This document shows, piece by piece, positions 32,483-42,129 of a DNA stretch of 48,781 nt. Position 1 is the first letter of the stretch. Each line of letters starts with the position of its first letter. Where the stretch lies: contig CALCOY010000106.1 in assembly GCA_937897325.1 (NCBI GenBank), positions 1 through 48,781 of the forward strand, in the 5' to 3' direction. The stretch is from an uncultured Shimia sp. GTDB taxonomy: Bacteria; Pseudomonadota; Alphaproteobacteria; Rhodobacterales; Rhodobacteraceae. The translations under genes and the position numbers were made by a program. The notes under the pieces are model-generated. The model saw only the letters and a program-made list of their open reading frames with translations, did no database searches and was not told where the DNA came from.

Positions 32483-33033
32483 AAGGAACTTCCTCTGGAC
32501 GGAACTAAATGCGTTGATCGTAGGCAAAATGGGAAGGACGCGAAAGTCTGCATAATGCTGAAGAAGTCGGGGCTTTAGCTTTGAATTAATGAAGTCGAAC
32601 GCGGCTGATCGGACACAAATTCCTCAATAGAGAACTCACAGAGCAGCGCGCCCTGCGACACCCGCCTTAGTCCCACAATTGCCAAGCCTCCAAAGCTAAG
32701 ACGAGTTAATCAGCACCAATGCACCCAACCAAAGGACTTGTCCAACACCATCTCCGCCCAGTGGTCATTCTAACATGGCATCCGACGGCCACCGATTGAC
32801 CTGATTTCTCCTTTGCCGCCTCTCTTTGATCGGCATGTCCATGCGTCACGTCGAACGTCGCGCTGAGTGACGACGTCAACAAAACCAAACGCAAGCTCCG
32901 TCAACCGAACAAATGCCTATGTCGACACCGAGGTAAAGCAGATGGCCAATTTGGTCCAAATGCCCTTCTTTCGATTTCAGAATAGCCGATCGCAGGTGCC
33001 GTTGTTCTGACAACGATACGTTGCGTTAAGGTT
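32483..33033. other. Gap with no recognised gene
   Basis: About 550 bases between the LysE pseudogene and the GlxA-type regulator. I see no convincing coding frame or RNA gene. A short hairpin, CGTTGT-TCTG-ACAACG, at about 33000-33015 lies just past the regulator's stop and may help end its transcript. Confidence 0.4.
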
Positions 33034-34038
33034 TCACACCGACAAACGCGCCGCGTGGGTCCCGCGTTCGCGGTACGGTGTGGTCTCGTAGTGCGACCGG
33101 TAGCACTTGGAGAAATGCGAGGGAGAGGCGAAGCCGCAGGCAAGCGCCACGTTGATCACGCTCATATCGGTTTGCATCAGCAGGTTGCGCGCCTTCTGCA
33201 GGCGAAGTTCCATGTAGTACCGCTTGGGCGAACGGTTCAGGTAGCGTCGAAACAACCGTTCGAGTTGCCGCGTCGACATGCCCACATCCTTGGCCAGGAT
33301 CGATGGGCTAATCGGCTCTTCGATGTTTTGCTCCATGATTTGAATGACTTGGCTCAGCTTCGGATGCCGAACGCCAATGCGTGTCGGCACCGAAAGCCGC
33401 TGCGTGTCCTGGTCCGTCCGGATTGAGGAATAGATCAACTGGTCCGCCACCGAATTGGCCAGTTCCTCCCCATGGTCATCGGCAATCAGCTTCAGCATCA
33501 GGTCGATGGATGATGTGCCGCCGGCCGTCGTTAGCCGTGGACCGTCAATCACAAAGACGGATTTTGTCAGCTCAACCTCTTGGAACTCCTCGGAAAAGCT
33601 GTCCTGGTTCTCCCAATGGATCGTCGCCTTCTTGCCATCGAGAAGCCCCGCCTTGGCCAGCGAATAGGCCGCCGTGCACAGCCCCGCGACCTGCACGCCG
33701 CGCCGCGCCTCGCGCCGTAACCAAGCGAGCAGTCGCTTGGTCGTGGCCGTTTGCACGTCGATCCCGCCGCATACCATAATGACATCGTCGCGACCCAATT
33801 CGTCGAGATCAGCGTCCAGTTGGAAGACGGTTCCGGCCGAGCATTCCGCCGTGCCGCCGCCTTCGCCAATCACGCGCCAGGAATACACTTCATGCCCTGC
33901 CATCCTGTTTGCAATGCGCAGGCTTTCGATCGCTGCCGAAAAGCACAGGAGCGTGAATTGATCCAACAAAACAAAGACAAAGCGCTTGGTCTTTTTGGCA
34001 TGTGACGGTTCTGGTCTGGCGACGGGCGCATGCGGCAT
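33034..34038 (-). CDS. GlxA family transcriptional regulator (AraC type with DJ-1/PfpI domain)
   Basis: A 334-residue regulator. Residues about 20-190 form a DJ-1/PfpI-like amidotransferase fold: FVFVLLDQFTLLCFSAAIES, DDVIMVCGGIDV, and VAGLCTAAYSLAKAGLLDGK with the elbow Cys. Residues about 225-325 are an AraC helix-turn-helix pair: SPSILAKDVGMSTRQLERLF and VINVALACGFASPSHFSKCY. Members such as GbdR control use of glycine betaine, carnitine or arginine. No target gene is adjacent on the same strand, and the divergent neighbour is aroG, so the target is unclear. Confidence 0.9.
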   Translation of the reverse strand: MPHAPVARPEPSHAKKTKRFVFVLLDQFTLLCFSAAIESLRIANRMAGHEVYSWRVIGEGGGTAECSAGTVFQLDADLDELGRDDVIMVCGGIDVQTATTKRLLAWLRREARRGVQVAGLCTAAYSLAKAGLLDGKKATIHWENQDSFSEEFQEVELTKSVFVIDGPRLTTAGGTSSIDLMLKLIADDHGEELANSVADQLIYSSIRTDQDTQRLSVPTRIGVRHPKLSQVIQIMEQNIEEPISPSILAKDVGMSTRQLERLFRRYLNRSPKRYYMELRLQKARNLLMQTDMSVINVALACGFASPSHFSKCYRSHYETTPYRERGTHAARLSV

Positions 34039-34198
34039 CTAGGGCACCGATCCTGCTTGATCTGCGTTGGCTGCCGGTCACATTGCGCAGGGGCCATGCC
34101 TCCGTCAAGTGGCCTAAAACGCATATGGTTATCCGGCCCGCGCTTTTGTATAGAGGCCCCGCAAGGCCAAGTTGCATCACAAGCGGGAGCGAAGCGAG

Positions 34199-35569
34199 AT
34201 GAGCGATTGGAGAAAGTCTGACTGGCGGCAGAAACCGCGGGTGCAGATGCCCGACTATACCGATCAGGCCGCCCTGAATGAGGTCGAAGGGCAACTTTCG
34301 CAATATCCACCGCTGGTTTTTGCGGGCGAGGCACGGCGCCTGAAAGCGCAACTTGCGGCGGCAAGCCGAGGAGAGGCGTTTCTATTGCAGGGCGGGGATT
34401 GCGCTGAGTCCTTTGAACAATTTAGCGCTGACGCGATCCGAGACACGTTCAAAGTGATGCTTCAGATGGCCATGGTCCTGACCTATGGGGCCAAGGTTCC
34501 CGTCATCAAAGTGGGACGCATGGCCGGTCAATTCGCCAAACCGCGCTCGGCCCCGACAGAGGTGCAAAATGACGTGGAACTTCCCAGCTACCGCGGCGAC
34601 ATCATCAACGAGTTGGCTTTCACGCCCACGGCGCGCATTCCCGACCCGAAAAGGATGTTGCAGGCATATACACAAGCTGCCGCAACGTTGAACCTGCTGC
34701 GCGCATTCTCAACCGGGGGTTATGCAGATGTGAATCAGGTGCATGCATGGACGCTAGGCTTCACCGCCTCTGACAAGGCCGAGGCCTACCGTGAACTGGC
34801 GAACCGCATCTCGGATACGCTCGACTTCATGCGGGCGGCTGGTGTCAACCAGGACACGGCGCACACGCTGCAATCGGTCGACTATTACACAAGTCACGAA
34901 AGCCTCCTTCTGGAATATGAAGAGGCGCTGACGCGGCTGGACACGACGTCGGGTAAGTGGCTGGCAGGATCTGGTCACATGATATGGATCGGTGACCGCA
35001 CAAGGCAGCCCGAAGGTGCGCATGTTGAATTCGCGCGTGGTGTGCTAAATCCAATCGGTCTGAAATGCGGTCCGACAACAACGACCGAGGACCTCAAGAT
35101 CCTGATGTCAAAGCTCAATCCGGAAAATGAGGCCGGACGCCTAACCTTGATTGCGCGGTTCGGCAATGGGAAGGTCGATGATCATTTGCCGCAACTAATC
35201 CGCGCCGTGAAGGAAGAGGGTGCCAACGTCGTTTGGGTGTGTGATCCGATGCACGGCAACACCGTCAAATCTAACTCGGGCTACAAAACGCGCTTCTTCA
35301 ATGCGATCCTTCAGGAAATCCGTGACTTTTTTGCGGTGCACCAATCGGAGGGGACCGTGCCGGGCGGCGTCCATTTCGAAATGACCGGACAGGACGTCAC
35401 CGAATGCACCGGTGGTTTGCGGGCCGTCAGCGACGAGGATCTGAGTGCGCGCTATCATACTGCCTGTGATCCACGCCTAAATGCCAGCCAGTCGCTGGAG
35501 CTTGCTTTCCTCGTGGCCGAAGAATTGTCAGCCCTGCGGAGCGCGCGTCAGGTGCAGCAGGTGGGATAG
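34199..35569 (+). CDS. aroG: 3-deoxy-7-phosphoheptulonate synthase, class II
   Basis: A 456-residue class II (plant/mycobacterial type) DAHP synthase, the first enzyme of the shikimate pathway, joining phosphoenolpyruvate and erythrose 4-phosphate. Seen are [78 protein letters not shown] and [11 protein letters not shown], which supply metal and PEP contacts. The start ATG 34199 follows gcgggag. Class II enzymes are distinct from the E. coli AroG/F/H type, so the symbol is used loosely. No aromatic-amino-acid leader or riboswitch was seen upstream. Confidence 0.94.
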   Translation: MSDWRKSDWRQKPRVQMPDYTDQAALNEVEGQLSQYPPLVFAGEARRLKAQLAAASRGEAFLLQGGDCAESFEQFSADAIRDTFKVMLQMAMVLTYGAKVPVIKVGRMAGQFAKPRSAPTEVQNDVELPSYRGDIINELAFTPTARIPDPKRMLQAYTQAAATLNLLRAFSTGGYADVNQVHAWTLGFTASDKAEAYRELANRISDTLDFMRAAGVNQDTAHTLQSVDYYTSHESLLLEYEEALTRLDTTSGKWLAGSGHMIWIGDRTRQPEGAHVEFARGVLNPIGLKCGPTTTTEDLKILMSKLNPENEAGRLTLIARFGNGKVDDHLPQLIRAVKEEGANVVWVCDPMHGNTVKSNSGYKTRFFNAILQEIRDFFAVHQSEGTVPGGVHFEMTGQDVTECTGGLRAVSDEDLSARYHTACDPRLNASQSLELAFLVAEELSALRSARQVQQVG

Positions 35570-35572
35570 GAA

Positions 35573-35600
35573 AAGCGCGACATTCCAGGATGTTGCGCTT
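35573..35600 (+). terminator. Terminator after aroG
   Basis: AAGCGCGACAT pairs with ATGTTGCGCTT (one G-U) around a 6-base loop, right after the aroG stop. It also faces the end of the convergent PAS gene, so it may act from both sides. Confidence 0.65.
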
Positions 35601-35611
35601 CACTCTTGAAG

Positions 35612-36310
35612 TCAGCCTTCGTCAGACTTTACCAAACGCAGATAGGGTACACCTTTGCGGGGTCGCGACTTTCTGAGGGTCGGCTCTGCTTCTCCAAAAT
35701 CTGCGCGGGGCTCTGCCGAGAGAAGGGCGGGTATCTCTTTTTCTGTTTCGGTCGATTGACCGGCGGCTGTGATTGGTCGCATCTTTGCACCAACGACTTC
35801 GAACCGGCGGGGCGTGTGGCCGATTTCGCCTTGTCCGACCAGACATCCAAGGATTCGGCTTACATCGCCAAGATCACTTTTCAACGGCAGAAGCAGCAGG
35901 CGAGCCTCCATCGGGGGCTTGCCAGCGCAGGCCTCGGCGGACAGGCGCAATTCACAAACCGCGGGGCGTTGGAAGACTTCCTCCAACGCATCACCAACCT
36001 GACGACGCGCGCTTGGTGTAACGAAAGACGTGAGCGGCATGCCTCGTACTTCCATCCCCATCAGATCGCTCAGATGACTGCCAGCAATGCGCAGCCGCGC
36101 CATCCCCGGAGCAATCCGTTCGAGAACAAAGGTGTACTCCAGGGCGCTTTCGATACCGCGCGGATCAATCTCGGACCGTTTTGGCATCAGTCGCGCGCCG
36201 CGCAAACCGTCCCAATACGCCTCCACCTGCGCGACCGCAGAGTAACCTGTTTCTGTTCTGAACTCACTCATTGCGAGAACATTGTCGATGTTTTGGTCAT
36301 GCTTGTCCAT
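35612..36310 (-). CDS. PAS domain protein (PAS_5/DUF1457 family)
   Basis: A 232-residue soluble protein with one PAS_5 domain at about residues 20-160: QVEAYWDGLRGARLMPKRSE, DPRGIESALEYTFVLERIA and MARLRIAGSHLSDLMGMEVR. The C-terminal 60 residues are low in structure signals and basic at the end (LRKSRPRKGVPYLRLV). Members are common in alphaproteobacteria, several per genome, and of unknown role, possibly sensing or binding partners. I chose ATG 36310 because ggag stands eight bases ahead; GTG 36319 is possible. It is a single-gene unit. Confidence 0.85.
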   Translation of the reverse strand: MDKHDQNIDNVLAMSEFRTETGYSAVAQVEAYWDGLRGARLMPKRSEIDPRGIESALEYTFVLERIAPGMARLRIAGSHLSDLMGMEVRGMPLTSFVTPSARRQVGDALEEVFQRPAVCELRLSAEACAGKPPMEARLLLLPLKSDLGDVSRILGCLVGQGEIGHTPRRFEVVGAKMRPITAAGQSTETEKEIPALLSAEPRADFGEAEPTLRKSRPRKGVPYLRLVKSDEG

Positions 36311-36530
36311 ATTTGTCACTCCAACTCACCCAAGGTCCCGCGCTCTGGGCGCAAAACGCGATCACTCCATCCAACTCACACAGCATTCATATCAAATGTG
36401 AGTGGATCCGTGCAGAAAATCCTAACGAATGGTTAACCTTAGGCTGTACCCGTTCATAGGATGGCCGCTTGCCTGCATCGACCAAGCGTCTTAAGCCGTG
36501 CATATGAAGGATTAAGGGGGCGAGCAGGCA

Positions 36531-37418
36531 TTGCGGTCGATGACGGGATTTGCATCCGCTACTGGCGCACATGGCGCGTTTCGTTGGAGCATGGACGTGC
36601 GCAGCGTAAATGGGCGCGGCCTTGATCTGCGCCTGCGGGTACCCGATTGGGTGAATGGATTGGAGGCAGCCTTTCGAAAGTCGATTGGAGCGATTGTGAC
36701 GCGTGGGTCGGTGACGCTGTCCCTGCGCCTGTCGCGTGAGGATGAAGGCGGGTCACTTGTTCTGAACACGGACCGGCTTCAGTCGGTTCTTGAGGCGGTT
36801 CGCGGCATAGAAGCGGAGGCCAAGGAAAGAGGTGTTTCGTTGGCACATAACAGCGCGACAGACATTCTTTCCGTGAAGGGCGTGCTGGAGGTTAGTGCTG
36901 CCGAGGATGATACAGCCGAGCTGATGGCATTGCTGCTAGAAAACGCTGAACCGATGTTGGCGGCCTTCGACGACATGCGCCGCAGTGAGGGGAGGGCGCT
37001 TGCCCAGATCCTGTCCGATCAACTGACCGAGATTGAAACGCTTGTCTGCCAGGCGGGGGATCTTGCGGCGGCTCGCTTGGATGAAACCGCTGCCAATCTG
37101 CGCCGCAATCTTGAGCGGGTGCTCGAAGCGGCCAACGAAATAGATGAACAGCGGGTCGCGCAAGAGCTTGCGATGATCGCAGTGAAGATGGACGTGACCG
37201 AGGAGTTGGATCGGACTCGCGCGCATGTCGCAGCGGCACGAGAGTTGATCGGGCAGGGTGGTCCGGTGGGGCGCAAGCTGGATTTCCTGATGCAGGAATT
37301 CAACCGCGAAGCCAACACGCTCTGCTCCAAATCCCAAAACACGGAACTGACCCAGATTGGCCTTGCCCTGAAAGCGGCAATCGATCAGATGCGCGAACAA
37401 GTCCAGAATGTGGAGTGA
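36531..37418 (+). CDS. yicC: YicC/YloC family endoribonuclease
   Basis: A 295-residue member of the YicC family, stress-related proteins; E. coli YicC has been reported to act as an endoribonuclease. The N terminus is MRSMTGFASATG, typical of the family, and the C terminus DVTEELDRTRAHVAAARELI, KLDFLMQEFNREANTLCSKS and LTQIGLALK is diagnostic (DUF1732). The start is probably TTG 36531, since the family begins M-x-S-M-T-G/A; ATG 36540 is an alternative. It stands just before gmk, as in many bacteria. Confidence 0.92.
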   Translation: MRSMTGFASATGAHGAFRWSMDVRSVNGRGLDLRLRVPDWVNGLEAAFRKSIGAIVTRGSVTLSLRLSREDEGGSLVLNTDRLQSVLEAVRGIEAEAKERGVSLAHNSATDILSVKGVLEVSAAEDDTAELMALLLENAEPMLAAFDDMRRSEGRALAQILSDQLTEIETLVCQAGDLAAARLDETAANLRRNLERVLEAANEIDEQRVAQELAMIAVKMDVTEELDRTRAHVAAARELIGQGGPVGRKLDFLMQEFNREANTLCSKSQNTELTQIGLALKAAIDQMREQVQNVE

Positions 37419-37421
37419 TCC

Positions 37422-38060
37422 ATGACCAAGAGACGCGGTTTGCTCATCATCCTCAGTTCACCTTCGGGCGCGGGCAAAAGCACGCTCGCCAGACGTTTGC
37501 GTGCCTGGGATCAGAACATCGCCCTTTCCATTTCTGCGACAACACGCGCGCCGCGCCCCGGCGAGATAGACGGCGCAGACTATCACTTCATAGACGACGC
37601 AAGCTTCAAGGCGATGGTGGCTGCAGGCGGAATGCTGGAGCATGCCCATGTCTTCGGACATTTTTACGGCTCACCCTCAGATCCGGTGCAGAGGGCGATT
37701 GATGCAGGCCGGGACGTCTTGTTCGACATCGACTGGCAAGGTGCACAGCAGATCCGGAATTCCTCGCTAGGGCCCCATACATTGTCGATTTTTTTGTTGC
37801 CACCCTCCATTTCAGAATTGCGCAGGCGGCTCGAAAACCGGGCACAGGACGATGACGGGGTCATCGCGCGCCGCATGCAGAAAAGTTGGGACGAGATCAG
37901 CCATTGGGACGGTTATGACTTCGTGCTGGTCAACGACGACTTGGACCAGACAGAGGCGCGGCTGAAGACGATTGTAGAGGCCACGCGTCTGCGTCGTTTG
38001 CAGCAGCCCGATCTGACAGACCACGTTCGCAATCTTCACGCAGAGTTCGAGGAGACCTGA
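37422..38060 (+). CDS. gmk: Guanylate kinase
   Basis: A 212-residue kinase that converts GMP to GDP. The P-loop is SPSGAGKST (13-21). [20 protein letters not shown] and [14 protein letters not shown] bind GMP, and [13 protein letters not shown] is the Walker B area. [20 protein letters not shown] is the lid/C-terminal part. The length is standard. It begins three bases after the yicC stop and overlaps the next gene by one base (TGATG), so the four genes from yicC to metC form an operon. Confidence 0.97.
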   Translation: MTKRRGLLIILSSPSGAGKSTLARRLRAWDQNIALSISATTRAPRPGEIDGADYHFIDDASFKAMVAAGGMLEHAHVFGHFYGSPSDPVQRAIDAGRDVLFDIDWQGAQQIRNSSLGPHTLSIFLLPPSISELRRRLENRAQDDDGVIARRMQKSWDEISHWDGYDFVLVNDDLDQTEARLKTIVEATRLRRLQQPDLTDHVRNLHAEFEET

Positions 38061-38584
38061 TGACACTCTACGCTTTGGGTGCCAAGCGCCCCCAATGTCA
38101 CGCCGACAGCTGGGTGGCACCGGATGCCAACCTGATCGGGCAGGTCGTGCTTGAGGAGGGTGCCAGCGTCTGGTTCGGCGCCACCATTCGGGCCGACCAC
38201 GAAGAAATCCGTATCGGCGCGGGGACCAACGTCCAGGAAAACACCGTCATGCATATCGATGCGGGCTACCCCCTGACCATCGGGCGAAATTGTACGATCG
38301 GGCATAAGGTCATGCTGCATGGCTGTACCATCGGTGACAACAGCCTGATCGGCATGGGAGCGACGGTACTGAACGGGGCAAAGATCGGTAAAAACTGCCT
38401 GATCGGGGCCTGTGCATTAATTACCGAAGGCAAGGAAATCCCAGATGGCAGTCTGGTTATGGGATCCCCGGGCAAGGTCGTGCGCCAGTTGGATGACGCC
38501 GCCATCGCGATGCTGGAAGGTTCGGCGCTGCACTACCAGCAGAACATGCGAAACTTCCGGTCAGAGCTGAAGGCCGTCGAATGA
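38060..38584 (+). CDS. Gamma carbonic anhydrase-like hexapeptide protein
   Basis: A 174-residue left-handed beta-helix protein of the YrdA/CaiE/PaaY type gamma carbonic anhydrase family. Repeats run from [20 protein letters not shown] to [13 protein letters not shown]. The zinc ligands are His residues in [26 protein letters not shown]. The activity is uncertain, since many members show none or only under oxidation. It is coupled to gmk (one base) and to metC (four bases). Confidence 0.93.
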   Translation: MTLYALGAKRPQCHADSWVAPDANLIGQVVLEEGASVWFGATIRADHEEIRIGAGTNVQENTVMHIDAGYPLTIGRNCTIGHKVMLHGCTIGDNSLIGMGATVLNGAKIGKNCLIGACALITEGKEIPDGSLVMGSPGKVVRQLDDAAIAMLEGSALHYQQNMRNFRSELKAVE

Positions 38585-39768
38585 CAAAGAATACGCGCGG
38601 CACATTGATGCGGCCCGACACCCTTCCAGAAAGCGCAAGCCGCCCTGTCATTACGCCGCTTAGCCCTTCGGTGGTCTATGCCAGCGACACGCCGGATATG
38701 CTTGATGCGCAATATGAAGGGGCATTGCAGGGCTACACCTACAGTCGCGAGGGGCATCCAAATGCCGACGTCGTAGGGCGTATGATCGACCGAATGGAGG
38801 GCGCGCCGCAGCCGGGTATCGTAACCTCAAGTGGCATGTCGGCCGTCTCCGCCGTTCTGATGGGACTTCTGTCGACGGGTGACCATGTGATCGGCGGGAA
38901 CCAGCTTTATGGTCGTTCTTTGCGGATGATGAAGGAAGACCTGCCGCGACTGGGCATTGCGACCTCGCTGGTGGACGCGGGTGACGTCGGCAAAGTCGCC
39001 GAGGTGATCCGGCCAGAGACAAAGCTGATCCTGATCGAAGTCGTGTCGAACCCGACCCTTCGCGTGGCAGACATCAAGGGTTTGGCAAAGTTGGCGGCAG
39101 ATCGGAACATTCTGCTGGCGGTCGACAACACGTTCACCACACCCCGAGCGTTCAAGCCTTTCGACAATGGCGCGCATATTGTGATCCATTCGGTCACCAA
39201 ACTTCTGGCGGGCCACTCTGACGTTATGCTGGGTTATGTAGCAGCGCGCAGCGGGGAGCTGGCAGACCGGCTGCGCGTCTTCGCGATCACGGCTGGTCTT
39301 ACGCCCAGCCCATTCGATTGCTGGCTGTCGGAACGCGGTATGCTCAGCTTCGATTTGCGGTTTGACCGGGCGCAGGAGACGGCGATGCGACTGGCCGACC
39401 ATCTGGCAGGTCTCGAAGGCGTTGCGCGCGTGATTTATCCATCCCGCGACGATCATCCCGACAGGGCAAGGGCCGCTGACCTTTTGGGCAAACGCTTCTG
39501 CAATATGGTGAGCTTTGAACTGCAAGGAGGCCGCGAGGCCGCGAATGCATTCACCCGCGCCGCAGTGGGCTTGGCCTTCGCGCCCACCTTAGGCGATGTT
39601 GGAACCACGCTTTCGCATCCCGCATCGTCGTCACACCGCGCCTTGTCACCGGCCGAGCGTCAAGCACTTGGCATCAGCGAAGGGTTCTTCCGTGTATCTG
39701 TTGGTCTGGAAGACCCCGATACACTGTACCGAGTATTCGCGGACGCCGTCAGTGCAGCCCAACATTAG
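38581..39768 (+). CDS. metC: Cystathionine beta-lyase (trans-sulphuration PLP enzyme)
   Basis: A 395-residue Cys/Met metabolism PLP enzyme. It has [20 protein letters not shown] (substrate loop), [40 protein letters not shown], and the PLP Lys in [19 protein letters not shown]. The C-terminal [20 protein letters not shown] is typical. The family also includes cystathionine gamma-synthase and O-acylhomoserine sulphhydrylase, so metC is the likely but not sole reading. It overlaps the carbonic-anhydrase-like gene (ATGA). phoR begins 12 bases later. Confidence 0.88.
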   Translation: MTKNTRGTLMRPDTLPESASRPVITPLSPSVVYASDTPDMLDAQYEGALQGYTYSREGHPNADVVGRMIDRMEGAPQPGIVTSSGMSAVSAVLMGLLSTGDHVIGGNQLYGRSLRMMKEDLPRLGIATSLVDAGDVGKVAEVIRPETKLILIEVVSNPTLRVADIKGLAKLAADRNILLAVDNTFTTPRAFKPFDNGAHIVIHSVTKLLAGHSDVMLGYVAARSGELADRLRVFAITAGLTPSPFDCWLSERGMLSFDLRFDRAQETAMRLADHLAGLEGVARVIYPSRDDHPDRARAADLLGKRFCNMVSFELQGGREAANAFTRAAVGLAFAPTLGDVGTTLSHPASSSHRALSPAERQALGISEGFFRVSVGLEDPDTLYRVFADAVSAAQH

Positions 39769-39780
39769 GGAGCAGCGTGC

Positions 39781-40836
39781 ATGAGCGCCGGCAGTCTTCA
39801 AAATATGCTCAATGCGCTGCCAATCCCCAGCCTCGCGATTGACGGAACGGAACGCATCGTTGCGGCCAATAGCCTGTGCCAAACGTTGCTTGGCACATCG
39901 CCAATCGACCGGAACTACGTCACGATGTTGCGCCAACCGGCGTTACTGGATGCGATTGAAGCCTGCCTGCGAGATTCTGCCCCGCGCGAAGCGCAGTATC
40001 TTTCCAGCCAGGTCGGTCAGGATATGATTTATCGGGTCAGCTGCCGGGTATTGCCAGGTGTCGATTCCCATTGGGCCGGTGCAGTTTTGCTGACGTTTGA
40101 AGATATCAGCCATCTAGAACAAGCCGGACAGATGCGCCGCGATTTCGTCGCCAATGTCAGCCACGAACTGCGGACTCCTCTGACCGCGCTTATGGGCTTT
40201 ATCGAGACCCTTAAAGGGCCGGCTCGAGGCGATGAGGCCGCGACAATTCGGTTTCTTGACGTCATGCAGGGCGAGGCAGAGCGGATGAACCGCCTCGTGG
40301 GCGATCTGCTGTCGCTGAGCCGGGTTGAGGGCGAAGAACGAGTCCGCCCCACCGAAAAGGTCAATCTCACTGACATTCTGCATTCTGTGATCCGCTCGCT
40401 CAGACCGATTGCTGAAGAGGCAAACGTCACAATTGAGACCGCGTTTGAAAACGGCCACTTGCACATGACAGCGGATGCAGACCAGTTGACACAGGTCTTC
40501 ACCAACCTGGTGGAAAATGCGATAAAATACGGCAATTCCGGCGGGCAAGTCCTGGTCAGCCTGCAATTGTCCAACAGAGAGCCCGTCTTGCGGGCCCCAG
40601 GCGTCCGCGTCGAGATACGCGACTACGGCGCAGGCATTGACCCGATACATCTGCCACGACTGACCGAACGGTTTTACCGCGCCGATAATCACCGCAGCAG
40701 AGAACTCGGAGGAACTGGCCTCGGCCTCGCCATCGTCAAGCACATCATCAATCGACACCGGGGCAGATTGCGGGTGGACAGCGTTCTTGGTGAAGGCTCC
40801 ACTTTCAGTGTCATCCTGCCAATTTCGCAGTTCTGA
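39781..40836 (+). CDS. phoR: Phosphate regulon sensor kinase PhoR, soluble form
   Basis: A 351-residue histidine kinase. A PAS-like domain covers about 5-115, HisKA has its phospho-acceptor His128 in NVSHELRTPLTALMGF, and HATPase shows the N box QVFTNLVENAIKYG, the G1 box EIRDYGAGID and the G2 box GTGLGLAIVKHI. There is no hydrophobic segment at the N terminus, unlike E. coli PhoR, which has membrane helices. It must work at the membrane through PstSCAB-PhoU, or in the cytosol. It starts 12 bases after metC and may share its promoter as well as have its own. Confidence 0.92.
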   Translation: MSAGSLQNMLNALPIPSLAIDGTERIVAANSLCQTLLGTSPIDRNYVTMLRQPALLDAIEACLRDSAPREAQYLSSQVGQDMIYRVSCRVLPGVDSHWAGAVLLTFEDISHLEQAGQMRRDFVANVSHELRTPLTALMGFIETLKGPARGDEAATIRFLDVMQGEAERMNRLVGDLLSLSRVEGEERVRPTEKVNLTDILHSVIRSLRPIAEEANVTIETAFENGHLHMTADADQLTQVFTNLVENAIKYGNSGGQVLVSLQLSNREPVLRAPGVRVEIRDYGAGIDPIHLPRLTERFYRADNHRSRELGGTGLGLAIVKHIINRHRGRLRVDSVLGEGSTFSVILPISQF

Positions 40837-40862
40837 TACCACTTTCACGGGAAGCTCTGGAG

Positions 40863-40891
40863 GTGTCATGAAACTGTTACGCTTCTGTCAC
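40863..40891 (+). promoter_or_regulatory. Pho box before pstS (three 11-bp repeats)
   Basis: GTGTCAT (40863-40869), CTGTTAC (40874-40880) and CTGTCAC (40885-40891) stand with an 11-base period, separated by A/T-rich spacers. This is the PhoB binding pattern (CTGTCAt/c repeated). GCATAG a few bases downstream may be the -10 box. PhoB activation of the pst operon in low phosphate follows. Confidence 0.88.
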
Positions 40892-40975
40892 AAAAGCATA
40901 GCGCAGCCGACCTAGTCACGGCACTGAGATTCCCTGGGGGGATCACCTAACACTGCTTTCAAACAGGAGACGTTC

Positions 40976-42016
40976 ATGTCCTTCGTGAAACTCACCACAT
41001 CGGCGCTGGCACTGACAGCGCTGGCAGCCACAACGGCAAGTGCGCGCGACCAAGTGCAAGTTGCCGGGTCTTCGACGGTTCTGCCTTATGCATCCATCGT
41101 GGCCGAAGCCTTTGGTGAAAACTTCGAGTTCCCCACACCTGTTGTCGAATCGGGTGGATCCTCCGCTGGTCTGAAGCGTTTCTGTGAAGGCGTGGGCGTC
41201 AACACAATCGACATCGCGAATGCATCCCGTAAAATTCGCGAAAAGGAGATTGCTGCCTGCGCAGAGAATGGCGTGACGGACATTATCGAAGTGCGTATAG
41301 GCTATGACGGCATCGTTTTCGCCAGCCAGCAAGCGGGACCGGCATTCACCGAATTCGAACCTTCGGATTGGTATCTGGCGTTGGCCGCCGAGCGTCCTGC
41401 CGACGGCGAAATGGTCGCAAACTCCGCCCAGCAATGGAGCGACGTAAACGGCGATCTGCCCGCTGTCGATATCTCGGCGTTCATCCCAGGCACCAAGCAC
41501 GGCACGCGGGAAGTCTTTGAAGAAAAAGTCCTGCTTCAGGGCTGCGAAGACACCGGCGCGATGGCGGCCATGATGGACATGGGCATGGACGAAGATGCCG
41601 CTGAAGAGGCCTGCATGGCCGTCCGCACGGATGGCAAGTCGGTGGACATCGATGGTGACTACACCGAAACACTGGCGCGCATTGACAGCAACACCAACGG
41701 GATCGGTGTTTTCGGCCTGGCCTTCTATGAGAACAACACAGACAAGTTGAAGGTCGCGACCATGGGCGCTGTTCAACCATCGACCGAGACGATCGCTTCG
41801 GGCGAATACCCGGTCTCGCGTCCGCTCTTTTTCTACATTAAGAAAGCGCATATCGGCGTCATCCCTGGCCTGAAAGAATTCGCCGAATTCTTCGTCAATG
41901 ACGAAATCGCGGGGCCAGATGGGCCACTGGCCGAGTATGGACTCGTTTCGGATCCTGAATTGTCCGAAACACAGTCGGCGGTTTCCGACGAAAAAGTCAT
42001 GGGCGGCAGCTCTTAA
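40976..42016 (+). CDS. pstS: Phosphate ABC transporter binding protein PstS
   Basis: A 346-residue periplasmic phosphate-binding protein. The signal peptide is SALALTALAATTASARD (cleavage near ASA-RD). The phosphate-binding segments are VAGSSTVLPYA and VESGGSSAGLKRFC, followed by IDIANASRKIRE and GTKHGTREVFEE. The Met/Glu-rich stretch MAAMMDMGMDEDAAEEACMA (residues about 197-216) is an insert that I do not see in short PstS proteins. The start at 40976 follows caggag. A strong hairpin follows. Confidence 0.94.
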   Translation: MSFVKLTTSALALTALAATTASARDQVQVAGSSTVLPYASIVAEAFGENFEFPTPVVESGGSSAGLKRFCEGVGVNTIDIANASRKIREKEIAACAENGVTDIIEVRIGYDGIVFASQQAGPAFTEFEPSDWYLALAAERPADGEMVANSAQQWSDVNGDLPAVDISAFIPGTKHGTREVFEEKVLLQGCEDTGAMAAMMDMGMDEDAAEEACMAVRTDGKSVDIDGDYTETLARIDSNTNGIGVFGLAFYENNTDKLKVATMGAVQPSTETIASGEYPVSRPLFFYIKKAHIGVIPGLKEFAEFFVNDEIAGPDGPLAEYGLVSDPELSETQSAVSDEKVMGGSS

Positions 42017-42030
42017 GAGAACGCTAGAGT

Positions 42031-42054
42031 AGGGTCGCGCAAAACCGCGACCCT
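42031..42054 (+). terminator. Intercistronic hairpin after pstS
   Basis: AGGGTCGCG and CGCGACCCT pair perfectly around CAAAAC, then TCTTCC. It lies 14 bases after the pstS stop and 75 before pstC. Read-through to pstC must occur, so it acts as a partial terminator or stabiliser. Confidence 0.75.
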
Positions 42055-42129
42055 TCTTCCATCCTGTCTCTGTGACAGTGCAATCACTTATCCGGTCGCG
42101 CCTATTCAGCGACTTTGGAGGTCTCCGGT

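Noticed and set aside
34039-34198. Riboswitch or attenuator before aroG
   Set aside because: I looked for a leader peptide rich in aromatic residues and for known aptamer blocks and saw none.
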